Below, piece after piece: positions 29,402 to 41,306 of a stretch of 64,000 nucleotides of DNA (position 1 is its first letter; each line of letters begins with the position of its first letter). A model generated the notes under the pieces. That model searched no databases and was not told the origin of the DNA. It worked only from the letters and a program-made list of their open reading frames with translations. The stretch comes from Limnephilus marmoratus (Eukaryota; Arthropoda; Insecta; Trichoptera; Limnephilidae): positions 39,234,962 through 39,298,961 of the forward strand of contig OU862928.1 of the NCBI GenBank assembly GCA_917880885.1, read 5' to 3'. The position numbers and the translations under genes are program-made.

Positions 29402-30652
29402 TCAAAAAAAAAAAAAACAAATTGGTGATGCAATTGGGACTTTTGTGCGAAGCTCACATAGAAAAATAAAGTTATTTATATCTGCACATAATATTAATAA
29501 TATTATTTTATAACTTAAATTTTTTATGCAAGTGTGTCCATGGTACTTAATGAATAGATAAAATACACTAAAAGTGCCTTCCATGTAGATTGTCGCCACT
29601 GAGTTAGTACTTTCGGTTCTAGCTTATTCAGTACCCTCTCTGCCTCTCTCAGACTGTCTGACATAATATATCGCCATCCCATTTGATAAAAATGAAAATT
29701 TCGTGATGAAGACAAAATACAGTTCTGTATTTGAAATTTAAGCAAACAATGGCCAGACTTTTGGAATACAAAACACACCCATTTATGCATGTACTTTTAA
29801 ATCTAATAATTTCACCATCACAGTATTTATTTTTTAAAAATCTTATTTCAACAATTTTTAAAAGTTGTGAAAATAATTATTACTGTATTTTAATGACGCT
29901 TTTACAATTAAATAATGCAGTTTTTAAACAATTAAGAGGGCATTACCAGAGAAAGCCGGAAATATGTCATTTTCAAAAAAGTTTTTAGACGTATTGACTC
30001 TTTTCCACAAAAAATTATAAATGGATTTCGAAAGATTGTTCTTTTATCTAGCATTCGTATGTAATAAATTTTTAGAATTTTTTTTAATTTTTAGTATAAT
30101 AAGGTTATTCCATAGGTCGTTGGCAGATTTCTTAAATTTTCAAAAAAGTTTTTGTATTATACCACACCCATTTCAAATAATGTAATCATGCAGTAAAATA
30201 AATCAATACATTATCTAGCAAAGTTATGTATTAGAATTTTAATTTTAGTTTCAATAAAATCATTAAAAAATATGTACGTACATGTGTTTCTTGACGAAAA
30301 TTGGTCCATTTGTGAATTTATTTGCGCACTTACAAACTAATATATTTCAGATTTTTTTAACATTCTTATTAAATTTAGACATTATTGAAAAATGATAAAT
30401 ACTTATAATCAAAAAATAACTACAAAAAGTACACTATTTTAATAGTTTTATCATCACGCCTTTCAGCATTTTTGGATGAAGGTATAAATTAAAGCTAATT
30501 TGGATTGAAATAAATTCTATATTGAGTTATAATTTAAAAAAGCTGGTACGGAGAATAATTAATCTTTCCCATTGTAACCGCCCTGCACGATAGGAAGAAC
30601 AACTTTCGACGAAATGTGGATTTTCGTCCGCTGGCTGGTTAAACGCTCTTAA
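29402..30652. other. AT-rich, no gene seen
   Basis: Only short frames without motifs. No terminal repeats were found between the repeat at 29.3 kb and the TTAA element at 30653. Confidence 0.45.
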
Positions 30653-31784
30653 CCTTTTCTCTGCGTCAAAAATAAGTGTCACTTCGTTCACACGCGGGGC
30701 TATTTATCACTAATCTAATTTATGGCTTTAAACAATAATCACACGTGGATTTTAGTATTTGTTTTAAAAAATAAATCACTTATGCCTTGAAGTATTTTTT
30801 CAAGTGTAAATAAACATTCAGTTTCTCAATGGGACTCTATAAATCGTCGACGCTTATCTCAGTAGTGTAATAAATACGTTGGGTCGGGCCGCCATATTAA
30901 AATTTCAAGGTCAACACAATAAGCATATCAACATACCGGAGTAGAGCTCTTCAACTGTGGTGCGATGTCTCGATTGGCTAGATGAATGAAATATTGACAC
31001 ACACTTCAAAAAGGGCCGTATAATAAAAACAACTGCAGCTTCGTAATTGTTATATTCGTCAATTTCACTAAGTTCGAAATCATAATCTATTTCTAAAGTT
31101 GCCTAATTATTTCGTCGTCATTAAGACTACGACCCGACATTTTGTATGTTGGTAATAAAAATAATTTCAATTATTGATAAAAATTCAAACGTCTTCAACT
31201 TTTCGTAAAGAGTTATAAAATCACTACACTTGATTGTCCACTAAAAACACTCTTAATCACTTATTTTTGTTTAAAAAAATATCTAATACTGTTGAAATTT
31301 TATATTTCTACCACAGTCTGAAAGTATATTTATAAAAAAAACTTATTTTTATATATGATAAATCAGATAAATGTCCACATTTATCACAATAGTTCACATC
31401 GACCAAAAACGAAACATTAATTCGATCTAATAATGTATTACTCTGCGAGCGTCTTCGCTTGAGAATCTTGCGAATGCTTATGAGAGGCGCCTGCGCAATA
31501 GCATGTGAAAAGACGCGGGAAGAATTCAAACTGATTCATTTTTCGCTCTGAGTTGGGAGGTCCCTTCAAATCTCTGTAACTCTGATTAGGATACGTATTA
31601 CGGAAGAATATCGCAAGATGTCAGTAGGGTAAAGATTTGAGAATTTTTAGGAGTATAAATTTTACCATATTCAAGTATGTTTCATATACATAACACCGGA
31701 GAAACTTCGCGGCGCACCACTGCGCCGCCCGCGTACAGGGCATGTACGGGGCGGCGCAGTGGTGCGCTTCCCGCAGGGAAAGGG
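30653..31784. mobile_element. piggyBac-like non-autonomous element (TTAA), 1.1 kb
   Basis: Flanked by TTAA at 30649-30652 and 31785-31788. Tips CCTTTTCTCTGCG and, inverted, CCCTTTCCCTGCG match the CCCTTTNCCTGCG style of piggyBac ends. The right subterminal region has a strong hairpin (31712-31767). No transposase seen. Confidence 0.75.
31712..31767. repeat. GC-rich subterminal hairpin
   Basis: GCGCACCACTGCGCCGCCC and its exact complement lie either side of a short loop containing GTACAGGGCATGTAC. It stands out strongly from the AT-rich surroundings and is part of the piggyBac-like end. Confidence 0.85.
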
Positions 31785-31788
31785 TTAA

Positions 31789-32480
31789 AGCAGTTATAGA
31801 TTGAGATATTGATGAATATAATTCTAGTGTTAAAATAATTGGATTTCAAGTTTATAAAAATGTTATTACAATTTGACCAAATACTGATAAGAGCCGAGTC
31901 GAAATGGCGCCGATCGTTGATTTTGTGGTCATCCATCGAACCAAATGTGATGTAGTAGATTTTAGTAGGTATTTTTTTTTTTAATTTTTAATTTATGGTT
32001 TTGAACAGCTATTAAAATGTGGATATTAGTGTTATAGGTTTTATTGTGTATGTTTTAAGATTTAATAAAAATGATTATTATTACTTAAATAAAATATGTA
32101 AATGTTAAAAGTGATTATTCTATTTTTCCTATTAAGCTGAAATATATATTTGTAAACAATACTATGAGTTTTTTTTTACCCGTCCCTGAATACCAGTGGC
32201 GGTTCGTGCTATGGCATTCCCTCCCCAAAAAATAGAGAAGAAAAGGGGAAAAGATTCAAGATACACATATTTATTTTTATTTATTTATTTATAATTTCTC
32301 ACCATACATGTGTTCTTATTTTTTTTTTTTACAGAAATATTAACCTCACTAGGACTAGAAGCCTGTATTGAGGTTAAATTCATATTAGCTTATCCATAAA
32401 TCCAAAATGTAGTAAAATTTAGAGTAATAAAAATACAATTTAATAAAACTAGCCTAAAACCTAACCTAACCTAGTTTTGA
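31789..32480. other. AT-rich; hAT-like tip
   Basis: CAGTGGCGGTTCGTGC near 32200 resembles a hAT-type terminus, but no inverted partner was found. No gene seen. Confidence 0.4.
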
Positions 32481-32489
32481 TGACCTCCG

Positions 32490-33010
32490 TGGATTAGGAG
32501 GCGTCTACTAATATCTACAGGAATTCCAAAAACTGAACAAATCGGACTAATATCTATGAGAACCAATGTGAGGACGAATATCTACAGTTCAAACTGCTGA
32601 CTAAAATATCTATGAGAACTAAGATCCAAAGTGAAAACGAATATCTACAGCTCAAACTGCAGACTAATATCTATGAGAACCAAAGTGTTAACGAATATCT
32701 ACAGCTCAAACTGCTGACTAATATGAGTATACTACTATGAGAACCAAAGTGAGGACGAATATCTACAGTACTGGTAGAGGTTGGATTTGCAATTATAAGT
32801 ATAGCATATTGGAATAACGTAATATTGCGTAGGTTAGGTTAGGTTTTCCGTACAACCTCTTGCTCAGCTGCCCTCTGTAGATATTAGTCCCACCTACGCT
32901 CCATAGATTTTAGGCACCACTGGGACCATCATAGATATTCGTCCGACCTTAGCTCTGTAGATATTAGTCCTCACTCTGAAGTTCATAGATAATTAGTCCA
33001 ACATTCGTAT
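32490..33010. repeat. mixed-orientation minisatellite based on an AATATCTA motif
   Basis: Between 32500 and 32775 units of roughly 57-62 bp containing GACTAATATCTATGAGAACC and GACGAATATCTACAG repeat about four times. From about 32870 to 33010 the same motif occurs inverted (TAGATATTAGTCC, TAGATATTCGTCC). The array is bordered by tRNA-SINE-like pieces (GACCTCCGTGGATTA at 32483; a head at 33018). Confidence 0.7.
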
Positions 33011-33014
33011 CTGG

Positions 33015-33090
33015 AGTCCGTGGATTAAGGGTAAAACTCGACTCGCAATCAGAAGGTCGCGGGTTCGAATCCGGCGTGTGCAAATAAATT
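33015..33090 (+). repeat. tRNA-like SINE head
   Basis: GTCCGTGGATTAAGG, then a canonical B box in GGTCGCGGGTTCGAATCCGG and GTGTGCAAATAAA, parallel the SINE at 34960-35375. The A box is degraded and the downstream body differs. Confidence 0.6.
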
Positions 33091-34620
33091 TTATTAGATT
33101 AATTTTGGTTATTTTATCTATTTTTTATAGGTTCTCCATAAAACAGTCATACACTAAAATATTGTGGAGAAGATTACAAAATTTAAAAGAAAAAAAAGTG
33201 CCTGGGGGCAGTTTTACTATGTTGTGACGTATGTCAAAAGATATTTACTGAACTCTCTATAGGAGAAATTGAAGATGCCGATGCTCAATGCAGAATCGTC
33301 AAGCAGTTGAGTTGCTCTGTTTAATGGCGCATTTTGATATGCAGAAGTTCTCGCTTTCGGAGCATAAAAAAAGCATATCTCACGTATACGCGTTATATGC
33401 GGATTTAGTACAGTACCGGAGTTTACTTAAAAAAATGTTGGTCTAAAAATATTTTTAGGCGGACTTCTAAGGTATTAAGATCAAGCATTCCTGTTAAGAA
33501 CAACGATGGATACGGGAATGGGTAGTATGTATATTCCCTCATATACAGGTAACGCATAACCCTTTTTTGTACTTTTTCTATTTCTAGGATATGGTTTTGT
33601 TCAGAAGGGGCCCAAATAATGGAGCTATATTCTATTTACTGTGGACAAGTGCTTCATATATTCTCCGTATTGCAATTCCATTAGTAAATGATCTCGCATT
33701 ACGAAGAACAAATCCAAGCATTTTGTTGGCACGGGAGACAATGTGAGATATGAAAGAGACATTTGCTTCAAAAATCACACCAAGGTCTCTAATCTCGTTT
33801 TTGCGTGTTAATATAATTTTATTAATGTGGTATGGGAATAGAAATGTATCTTTGGATCTTGTAAATGTAACGACATATCGTTACACACTGCATTCATGGA
33901 TGTTGAAGGATAAGTTATTCAATTCCGACCATTTGACAAAAGAATCAAGATCATTCTGCAGAAGAATGGAATCAAAATGACTTTTAATAGCTTTGAAAAG
34001 TTTGATATCGTCGGCGAAGAGGAGATATTTTGAGCGGTTAATGGTCTTGCCTATATCATTAATGAATAAAAGAAAGAGGAGGGGCCCTAGATTCGATCCC
34101 TGGGGAGTCCCGTAGTTAGTTTTGTATTCATGAGAAAGCCGGTGTTCACTGACGACGATTAGGTATGTAAGTATCTAGCTACGAAAGCAAGAAAATTCTG
34201 AGAGAATCTGATGTCACTCAATTTTTTTTAATAAAACATCATGTCAACTTTGTCAGATACTTTTTCGAAGTCTGTATAAATCACATCGGCATGTACAAAA
34301 TTTTCAAACGATTTATTAATATAGGTGTTGAGATTCATAAGGTTTGTTGAGGGTGATAGAGTGTGGCGAAATCCATGCTGATTCTCGGTGAGTGTATGTT
34401 TTGTTTGATTATATATTTGTGAGTAAATTATGGTTTCTAAAATTTTGCGGGTGCTGATAAGACAGCTACAGGTCTGTAATGATCGATTGCCGATTTTTTT
34501 GCCTTTTTTGTGTACAGGCGTGACTTTCGATAGTTTCCACATTTCAGGAAAGATATTATTACAAAGTGGAAGGTTAAAAATCTGTTTTAGGGATTGAATT
34601 TTTATAATGGCTGAAAAAAT

Positions 34621-34890
34621 CCTTTTTCACTTCTTCTACCTATGTAATACTAACTTTTTATACTTACTTTATATTTTATATGTTTTTAAAGTTTATTTTA
34701 TACTTTGGGTACTTGGAAATATAATTTTGTTTTAATATTACCCACACTCAGGCAGTGCCTTAGTGGGTTTTCATTTCTTGTTAATACTATTTTTTTATTA
34801 TATATTATGTTATTATATGTATACTATTTGTTATTATACATTATATGTACAAAGAAATGAGAATAAATAAAGTTAAAAAAAAAAAAATTA
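34621..34890 (+). repeat. inserted LINE 3' UTR fragment with A-tail
   Basis: AT-rich sequence ending GAATAAATAAAGTT and a run of A, in plus orientation, inside the minus-strand LINE. This is how a 5'-truncated retroposed tail looks; the parent family is not identified. Confidence 0.45.
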
Positions 34891-34959
34891 AATAATTTTG
34901 TGTATCTTTTGAGGTTTTAGCTTATGAAAAGTGGCAACAATATCGTCACCGTTTTTTTT

Positions 34960-35375
34960 TTCACAGTGAATACCGCACAAGAATCTCAACTGCTCCCGTC
35001 TGGAGCCAGTGAGACTATGGCATCCCCATTGGGGTATGTTGTGAGGCTGAAGGTAGTGGGGAGGGGAAAGAGGTGGGGAAGAGGAAGGTTGGGAAGTACC
35101 TGGCTATTCAAATCTGGTCACTAAACACGGCTAAAGCCATTTTCAAGCAACATTTCAATTCTGAATGGTGGTCTTACACCAGGGCGATACTGACAGTATC
35201 TTCCACTCTGGAACATGCCGCAAATATACTATAAATATATTATTTTAAATGAATTAATTGTGAAATAACACAAATTAATCAAAAAAAATTTATTTGCGCA
35301 TGCCGGGTTCGAACCCGCGACCTCCGGATTGTGAGTCAAGAGTCTTAACCACTGGACTACGGAGGTCGGTCATAC
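34960..35375 (-). repeat. full-length tRNA-derived SINE
   Basis: On the minus strand the head has an A-box-like TAGTCCAGTGG (35349-35359) and a perfect B-box core GGGTTCGAACCC (35304-35315), then GCGCAAATAAA, a body shared with the SINE at 14215, and a distal part shared with 4970-5080. It is the most complete of the three copies and lies inside the LINE pseudogene. Confidence 0.75.
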
Positions 35376-35960
35376 CGTTAATTTAGTACAGGTAAAATAT
35401 TGTGTGATGAAGAAGCCATAGAGGAAATGTCAAGTTTGGGAATATTGTCACTAAATACTGATTGAAAATAATCTGCAAAACCTTCTGCAATTTCAGAATA
35501 TCCATTGTATGGATTTTCATCAAGGTTCATGTGATTAAGTTTGTCACAGCCGTGGCATTTGTCGTTCGTGTAAGACCAAAATCGAGTGGGGTCTGTTATA
35601 ATACTATTTTCTGCCTCACGTGTAAAGTCAGTGTAGGCCTGACCAATTAACTGCCTAATTAGTTTTCGTGATTTTTTAAAGTTTGTTAAGGCATGTTCGG
35701 ATTTAGTTTTTTTTCCAAAGATAGTGCATTTTATTTTTTTTTCTCGTATGTGATAAATGATCTCTCTGTGCCGTTTTTATCGAAGGTAGAATAGATATCC
35801 AGGAAAATTTCTGAATACTTAACTCAAAAATGCTTTTTTTTACTTGTGCCACTGTTATCCCTTGGGCGCGATGTAGTTTTATGCTTGAATATTTGCAAGA
35901 AGCCGTTAAAATCTCCCCTTTGTTTAGTTTATTAGTAATAGCAGACGGGAGACAAACCAT

Positions 35961-36407
35961 ACGGTGGTCTCGACCAGTGGCGGACTAAGGGGGGGGGGAT
36001 TGCGGCCTACCCCACGCCCCTGGTCGTGGGGGGGGGGGGGGGGCAAACGCCTCCATGTTTCCTTGATCAAATCCTAAACAAGGCTTTAAGGCACCAGGAA
36101 GCTGTAATTGGATTCACATCCGTACTTTATATATGCCATTAGTGTGCGAACGAAACTAGTTTTTACGGCAACCGAAACTGAATTTCGGCTTCGGTCTCAG
36201 GTTCGGCCGAAACCGGTACCGAAACTTCCATATAAGGTCATGTTTTCGTGGGAAAAATAGTCAATCTTAATCAGTCAGTCGTTATATAGATATATTAATC
36301 ATTCCGTTTCTGATATTTGAATCAATAATAAACATAACATAATAATAATAATTTCAAATAAATTATTTGCGCTTTTTGAAATAAGGAGTTCATTTGAAAT
36401 AAATATA
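35961..36407. other. hAT-like tip, poly-G runs, CCGAAA-rich repeat
   Basis: CAGTGGCGGACTAAGGGGG at about 35976 resembles a hAT end, with poly-G runs near 35990 and 36015 and no partner found. Around 36150-36230 a CCGAAAC/TTCGGCC-rich segment resembles one at 61370-61480. No gene. Confidence 0.45.
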
Positions 36408-36824
36408 TAGTTTGTCAAAAAAGAGTAGAAAATATAAAAACTGGAACTACTAAATTTGTAGACTGGCAACATCAATTTAACTGTCAAATATTTTTTTCAA
36501 GTGCAATTATACTGAATGTATAAAACACAGTAAACCACATTTAAAAAAACATTTTTTCTTCATGATATAAATTTGATTAAAAGGTGATTTATAAAGCGAT
36601 TTGCTTTAACATAAATTTGAATTTAAAAATAGATAGAAAGGAAGAATCACTAATGGTGAGTTTAGTTACACTACTTTTAGATCTGAATGAGTTAAATATA
36701 TTCAGATATAAAATTAGAGACATGATCTAATGCCCAGGCAACGCTAGGTACTTTATTTAGTATTAAATAAATGTGAGCAATTTCTAAACTGTGCTTTATA
36801 TTTTATTACATTATAGTTATTCTT

Positions 36825-38479
36825 GAAAATGACCAAATAGGAGAGAGATGGAAAAGGTATCTCGAAATGCTGTACAATGGAAAGGGAAATAATGACAACG
36901 AAACATTGATAGAAGGAGAAAATGAGGTAGACGCAGATGATTTGGGAGATCCAATCACTAGAGAAGAGTTTGACCTCGCACTGAAAAATCTCAAAAAACG
37001 GGAAAGCACCCGGAATCGATGACGTTCCGGCTGAACTAATTAAGCCAGCAGGAAAAGGAACTATAGATGCCCTGTTTAAAATGATACAGATAATGTATAA
37101 GACTGGAAAGATACCAGAGGATTTCGAGAAATGCCTAATTGTCACATTACCAAAGAAGGCGGGCACGACGAAATGTGAACAACATAGAACTCTTAGCCTA
37201 ATATCCCATGCCTCAAAAATATTGACTAATATCATTCTAAAAAGAATCGAACCAAAAGTAGAGAACATCCTTTCCGGAGACCAGTTTGGCTTTAGAAGAG
37301 GTGTAAGCACCAGAGAAGCAATATTGTCACTACGAATACTAATAGAAAAAAGAATAAAAAGAAACCAAAACACATTCATCGCATTCATAGACCTGGAGAA
37401 GGTTTTCGACAAAGTAGAATGGAAAAGACTCTTCGAGATTCTGAAGAGAATTGAAATCAAATATAGAGATAGACGAATAATCCAGGCGCTATACAAGAAT
37501 GAGGCCGCTATAATTAGATGTGACAATGATACAAAAGAAGCCATTATAAGACAAGGGGTGAGACAGGGATGCTCTCTGTCACCTGTTCTTTTTAACGCTT
37601 ATATACAAAGTGCGATTGATGACTTGAGAGAGAGAATGAGTCACAGAAAAGGTGTTAAGATACACGGGCAAAAGGTGGATATGATAAGGTTTGCTGACGA
37701 TATTGCCATGGTTGCTGAAAGCGAAGAAGAACTCCAAGAGGCTTTAACAATCATGCAAAGCATTCTTCAAAACAATTACAACATGAAGATAAATAAAGAC
37801 AAAACAAAGCTGCTGACTGTAGGCCGAACGCAACATCAGATTAGAGTAGAGATGTCAGGAGTTCCACTAAAGAACACCAAGGAGTTTGTCTACCTCGGGA
37901 GCAAAATAACATGGGACGGTCGGTCTAAGAGCGAGGTCAACAGCCGTATACACCAGGCTAGGCTTGCATTCAATAAAAGGTCGAAAATAATAGAATCGAA
38001 TAATATAGACCTGAAACTGAGAATACTCCTCATCAAGACCTATGTAAGGAGTATCTTGATGAACGGCTGCGAAACATGGTGCCTATCCGAAAGAGATAAA
38101 CGGAGACTAGAGGCTTTTGAGATGTGGTCCTATAGAAGACTATTAGGAATTTCCTGGAGAGACCACATTACAAATGAAGAGGTTCTCCAAAGAATCGAAG
38201 GAGGAAGGCACCTGCTCAGGACCTTGTCCGAAAGGCGCGCAAGATGGATCGGCCATGTAATAAGACAAGAAGGCCTCTTGCATGCCATAATGGAGAGTAT
38301 GACCGAGGGGACAAACGCTAGGGGACGCCCACGCCGAGAGTACCTGGAGGACCTGCTGGTGGACGTGCGCTGCTCATCATATGCAGACTTCAAAAGAGCC
38401 GCACAAGACAGGGAAGAGTGGAAGAAACGAATAGATGACATTGCTGCAAACCAATCTCAGGATTGAAACCAGAGAGGGG
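36825..38479 (+). mobile_element. 5'-truncated RTE-like LINE with 10-bp TSD
   Basis: Flanked by AGTTATTCTT at 36815-36824 and 38480-38489. It starts inside the pre-RT region (endonuclease missing), as expected for incomplete reverse transcription, and ends shortly after the ORF stop without a long A tail. Confidence 0.8.
37081..38466 (+). pseudogene. LINE reverse transcriptase, truncated
   Basis: Contains the RT palm of an RTE-like LINE: GFRRGVSTREAILSLRILIE, FIDLEKVFDKV, GVRQGCSLSPVLFNAYI, RFADDIAMVAESEEE (FADD at residues 204-207), then the C-terminal WIGHVIRQEGLL and GRPRREYLEDLL region. The true frame continues upstream to about 36830, but a one-base change in an A-run near 36999 puts KAPGIDDVPAELIKPA out of register with the sequence before it. 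With no endonuclease and a frameshift, it is inactive. Confidence 0.85.
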
Positions 38480-38518
38480 AGTTATTCTTCATTATATTAA
38501 CAGAAAATTGCAAAGGTA

Positions 38519-39815
38519 TGTTATGTGAATATCTTATAATTCACGTTGAAACGGCAATTATTACGTGCAAAATGGCGTAAGGAGCCATATGATGTGGCTA
38601 GCTGAGAGGGAAGAAGACGGGATGAATACAACTGCGTACTTTTCTATTAATAGAGCGCCAAATCCTGTTCAAGACAGAATATGTCCACAGTTGAATTCAC
38701 TACGCCTTCTTCCTAGAACGACGGAGAGCATTTAATTCTTCCCAGGGAGCGTGGGCACTATGACAATCACTTCTTTACTCATCATTAGGAACTACAGTGT
38801 ATCGATATGAAATAACAAAGAGATTTGAATCAATATTTTCTATATTTACAATATCGAACATTTAAAACAATACGGTATTATAAACCAATTTTACAAGGGA
38901 AAAAATACACTACTGAAAACTCACCCCTGTATTGCGACCATGACCTTGAAAACTAGCTAATTCGGATTAAGTGCCTGCGGGCAGGCATGATGCACGTAGT
39001 GGAGCTTGGTGCTTCGTCCAGCATCCAAGAGGTTGCCCTGATGTGATCCTGCTGAGGTCGCGATGCCAAACCCCCCTGGGAGCATCAGGACGATGAGAAA
39101 TGATCCGGTGTATTGCGCCAGCCTGGCCAGCAGTATGATGCCCGTCCTACGAGGCCATCAATCCCAAATAGATGGATGCCTACGGGATTTGTTGACAGAC
39201 GGAGACGGCGACGAATCCGGGGTTGCGGTGAACCGGAACGGTCTGTTCTGCGTATCAAAATCAAGTACGCGGGTTTTTTATATGAACGCCTCAGTAGGCG
39301 GCGGATGTTAAAGTTAAAACTCCGAACACTAATTAAATAAACTTCGCCGTGGCTTGCGAGGTGTAGCGGGAGTCCATGTTCGCCAATTGCACTTTCCCAG
39401 TCGCCAGATCAGCTAGATAAACGGCATTACTTATTCTCGTCGCACGAGGCGCCGACGGCCATTGATGAACCGAAAACTTCGTTAATTCCGGGCCGAACAA
39501 TTCGGATCTTTAGGTTAATCCCGTTATTTACACATAATGTACGGATCTCTTTGCAACGCGGAGTCGTATTGTTCCGGTATATTTTACATTATAAAACTTA
39601 AATCGCTAGGTGACTGTGCCCGAGAAAAACACGGCGTCCTCCCGTGTTCTCTCTCGTCCAGAGTGCCGTTTCAAAAACAAAACCCGTTTCCGCTCAGTCT
39701 GCCAACCTGCCGAGTATCTCGAATAAACTATTACCATCCTTCAAATAAAGGTACCTGCCTATCCGAGTAATAAATTAAAGTAATTTATATGTAATGATGC
39801 ATCCACATCATAACA
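38519..39815 (-). repeat. Gypsy 3' LTR
   Basis: 1,297 bp, matching 46799-48095 with one visible mismatch. It is the 3' LTR because the element reads on the minus strand. Short plus-strand frames within it appear in both LTRs and are not considered genes. Confidence 0.92.
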
Positions 39816-41306
39816 TTACCCCCCTCGCCACAAAAATGTTCGCCCACGAACATAACAACTAATAAGGTTCCTACCCCTAATCTAAAAAAAGGTCGGTCAC
39901 AGGGCCTAAAAAAAAATTATTCAAACATATTCTAGCAATCATTAGTAGACAGCAGTAAAAAAAAAAAATGATTAGTAGATCAAACATAGATTAAATAGTA
40001 ATAGCGAATGGGTGTGCCGCAACTCCGATCGCACTCCATCATGCGTAAGGCGCGATGGACGGGCTTGCGATGCAACCATTCTTATTTAAACATAGCTTAC
40101 AACTAAAAGAACTTAAAACTAAAAGAACTTAATATTAAGAACATGGTGAACTAATGTTCCGTGAACGGGGTCCGTAAACACCCACAGCATTGAAGATACT
40201 GGGTGAAGAACGGCTGACTTATGTCTTGGACTACCGTTAACGTTACATATACAGCATAATCATCATTAATTATGTAAGTTTAAACACTAATCAGTGGACA
40301 ACACATCCTTAACTTATCTATACCTTTGTGTGTCCAGCACAAAAATTATACACAACCATATGCATTAATGCATCACTGACCCATAATAGGGTTTTAGAAA
40401 GCCATTTAGGCAACACTTTAGGGTGCAAGCAACCCTCACTTCACTGAATTTACGTCCCTTTTAGGAAAAATAAAATTGTTCACTACGAAGAGTTTCCTAT
40501 TCTACCTAAATCGGTCGTACGGGTGAGTGTATGAAGTAAAGTAGCATCATAGGTACTAAAACTAATCAATAAATTTAACAAAATAATATGTATATTACTA
40601 AACTATTCTCTTTGTATATTCGCAAGCATATAAGTGGTTACTACGTGTTGAACTTACAATATTTCTCAGAATTTATTTATATTTGAAAACAGTCATGTTT
40701 CATATTGAAAGAGATAAACAAAAAGAAAACAATGCTCAAAACACATAGAGGTGTAGGACTGGCATCCCTGTGTGTTTCGAGACAAAACTTAATAATAAAT
40801 ACAAAATTTAATAACCATGAACGCAGTTCAATGGGATGTACCCTGAACACAATTGGAAGTGGGCATGTGTTCCATTTGTATTCGAGGTTAACAAACGTAA
40901 TATAAAACAAATTATGTCATTCATCTTGTTTGCTTGCTCGTGCTCAGTCCAAAAAAAAAAAAAAATGTTACTAAATTAATTTCGAATAAATAACAATAAA
41001 TAATTACGCCTAACGAAAGTAAGAACTTATAAAACAACTCGAGTTAATCTTACTAGAGTGGATTTTGATTGCAATGAATCATAAATACTACATGAGTTTG
41101 CATAAACGCACCCCCTCCAAAAACATGAACGAACAAAAAGAAATATTCCTGTGACAGGACTTTGACTGTCAGAATGTCGGGTCGTTTCAACTCGGTTGAT
41201 CAGGCCGGGTTAAAACTCCCAAGCATTAAATATTAACTAGTAAATAAGATAATTTGCAGTATTCGGTAGGGATGGCCAGACCCTCCGAAGTATTGCCACA
41301 ATAAGA
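39816..41306. other. Gypsy internal region without ORF
   Basis: About 1.5 kb between the pol stop and the 3' LTR, AT-rich, without a frame longer than about 77 codons on the coding strand. This is where an envelope or third ORF would sit in errantivirus-type Gypsy elements; none is present. Confidence 0.6.

Larger units (their letters stand above)
33230..35960 (-). pseudogene. Jockey/CR1-like LINE, decayed and interrupted
   Basis: The minus strand carries, from right to left: a pre-RT linker at 35400-35700 (ITDPTRFWSYTND, YSEIAEGFADYFQSVFSDN); after an interruption, WKLSKVTPVHKKGKK at 34500-34540 and QHGFRHTLSPSTNL; then GTPQGSNLGPLLFLLFINDI and LLFADDIKLF with the FADD catalytic motif near 34030; and a tail with LVHSK (33640). 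Stops and frameshifts are frequent. Positions 34621-35388 are foreign: an A-tailed LINE 3' UTR fragment and a SINE. Confidence 0.75.

Noticed and set aside
32200..32220. Complete hAT element starting CAGTGGCGGTTCG
   Set aside because: No inverted partner or 8-bp duplication found; the similar tip near 35976 is in the same orientation and not a convincing partner.
35300..35370. tRNA gene on the minus strand
   Set aside because: Good B box but continuous with a SINE body repeated elsewhere in the window.
36753..37544. 263-codon minus-strand frame across the LINE start
   Set aside because: Antisense of the reverse transcriptase reading frame.
39063..39340. Plus-strand frames in the Gypsy LTRs
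   Set aside because: Present identically in both LTRs and antisense to the element; LTR sequence rather than a gene.
39816..41306. Envelope gene in the Gypsy element
   Set aside because: No long frame, signal peptide or transmembrane segment on the coding strand.
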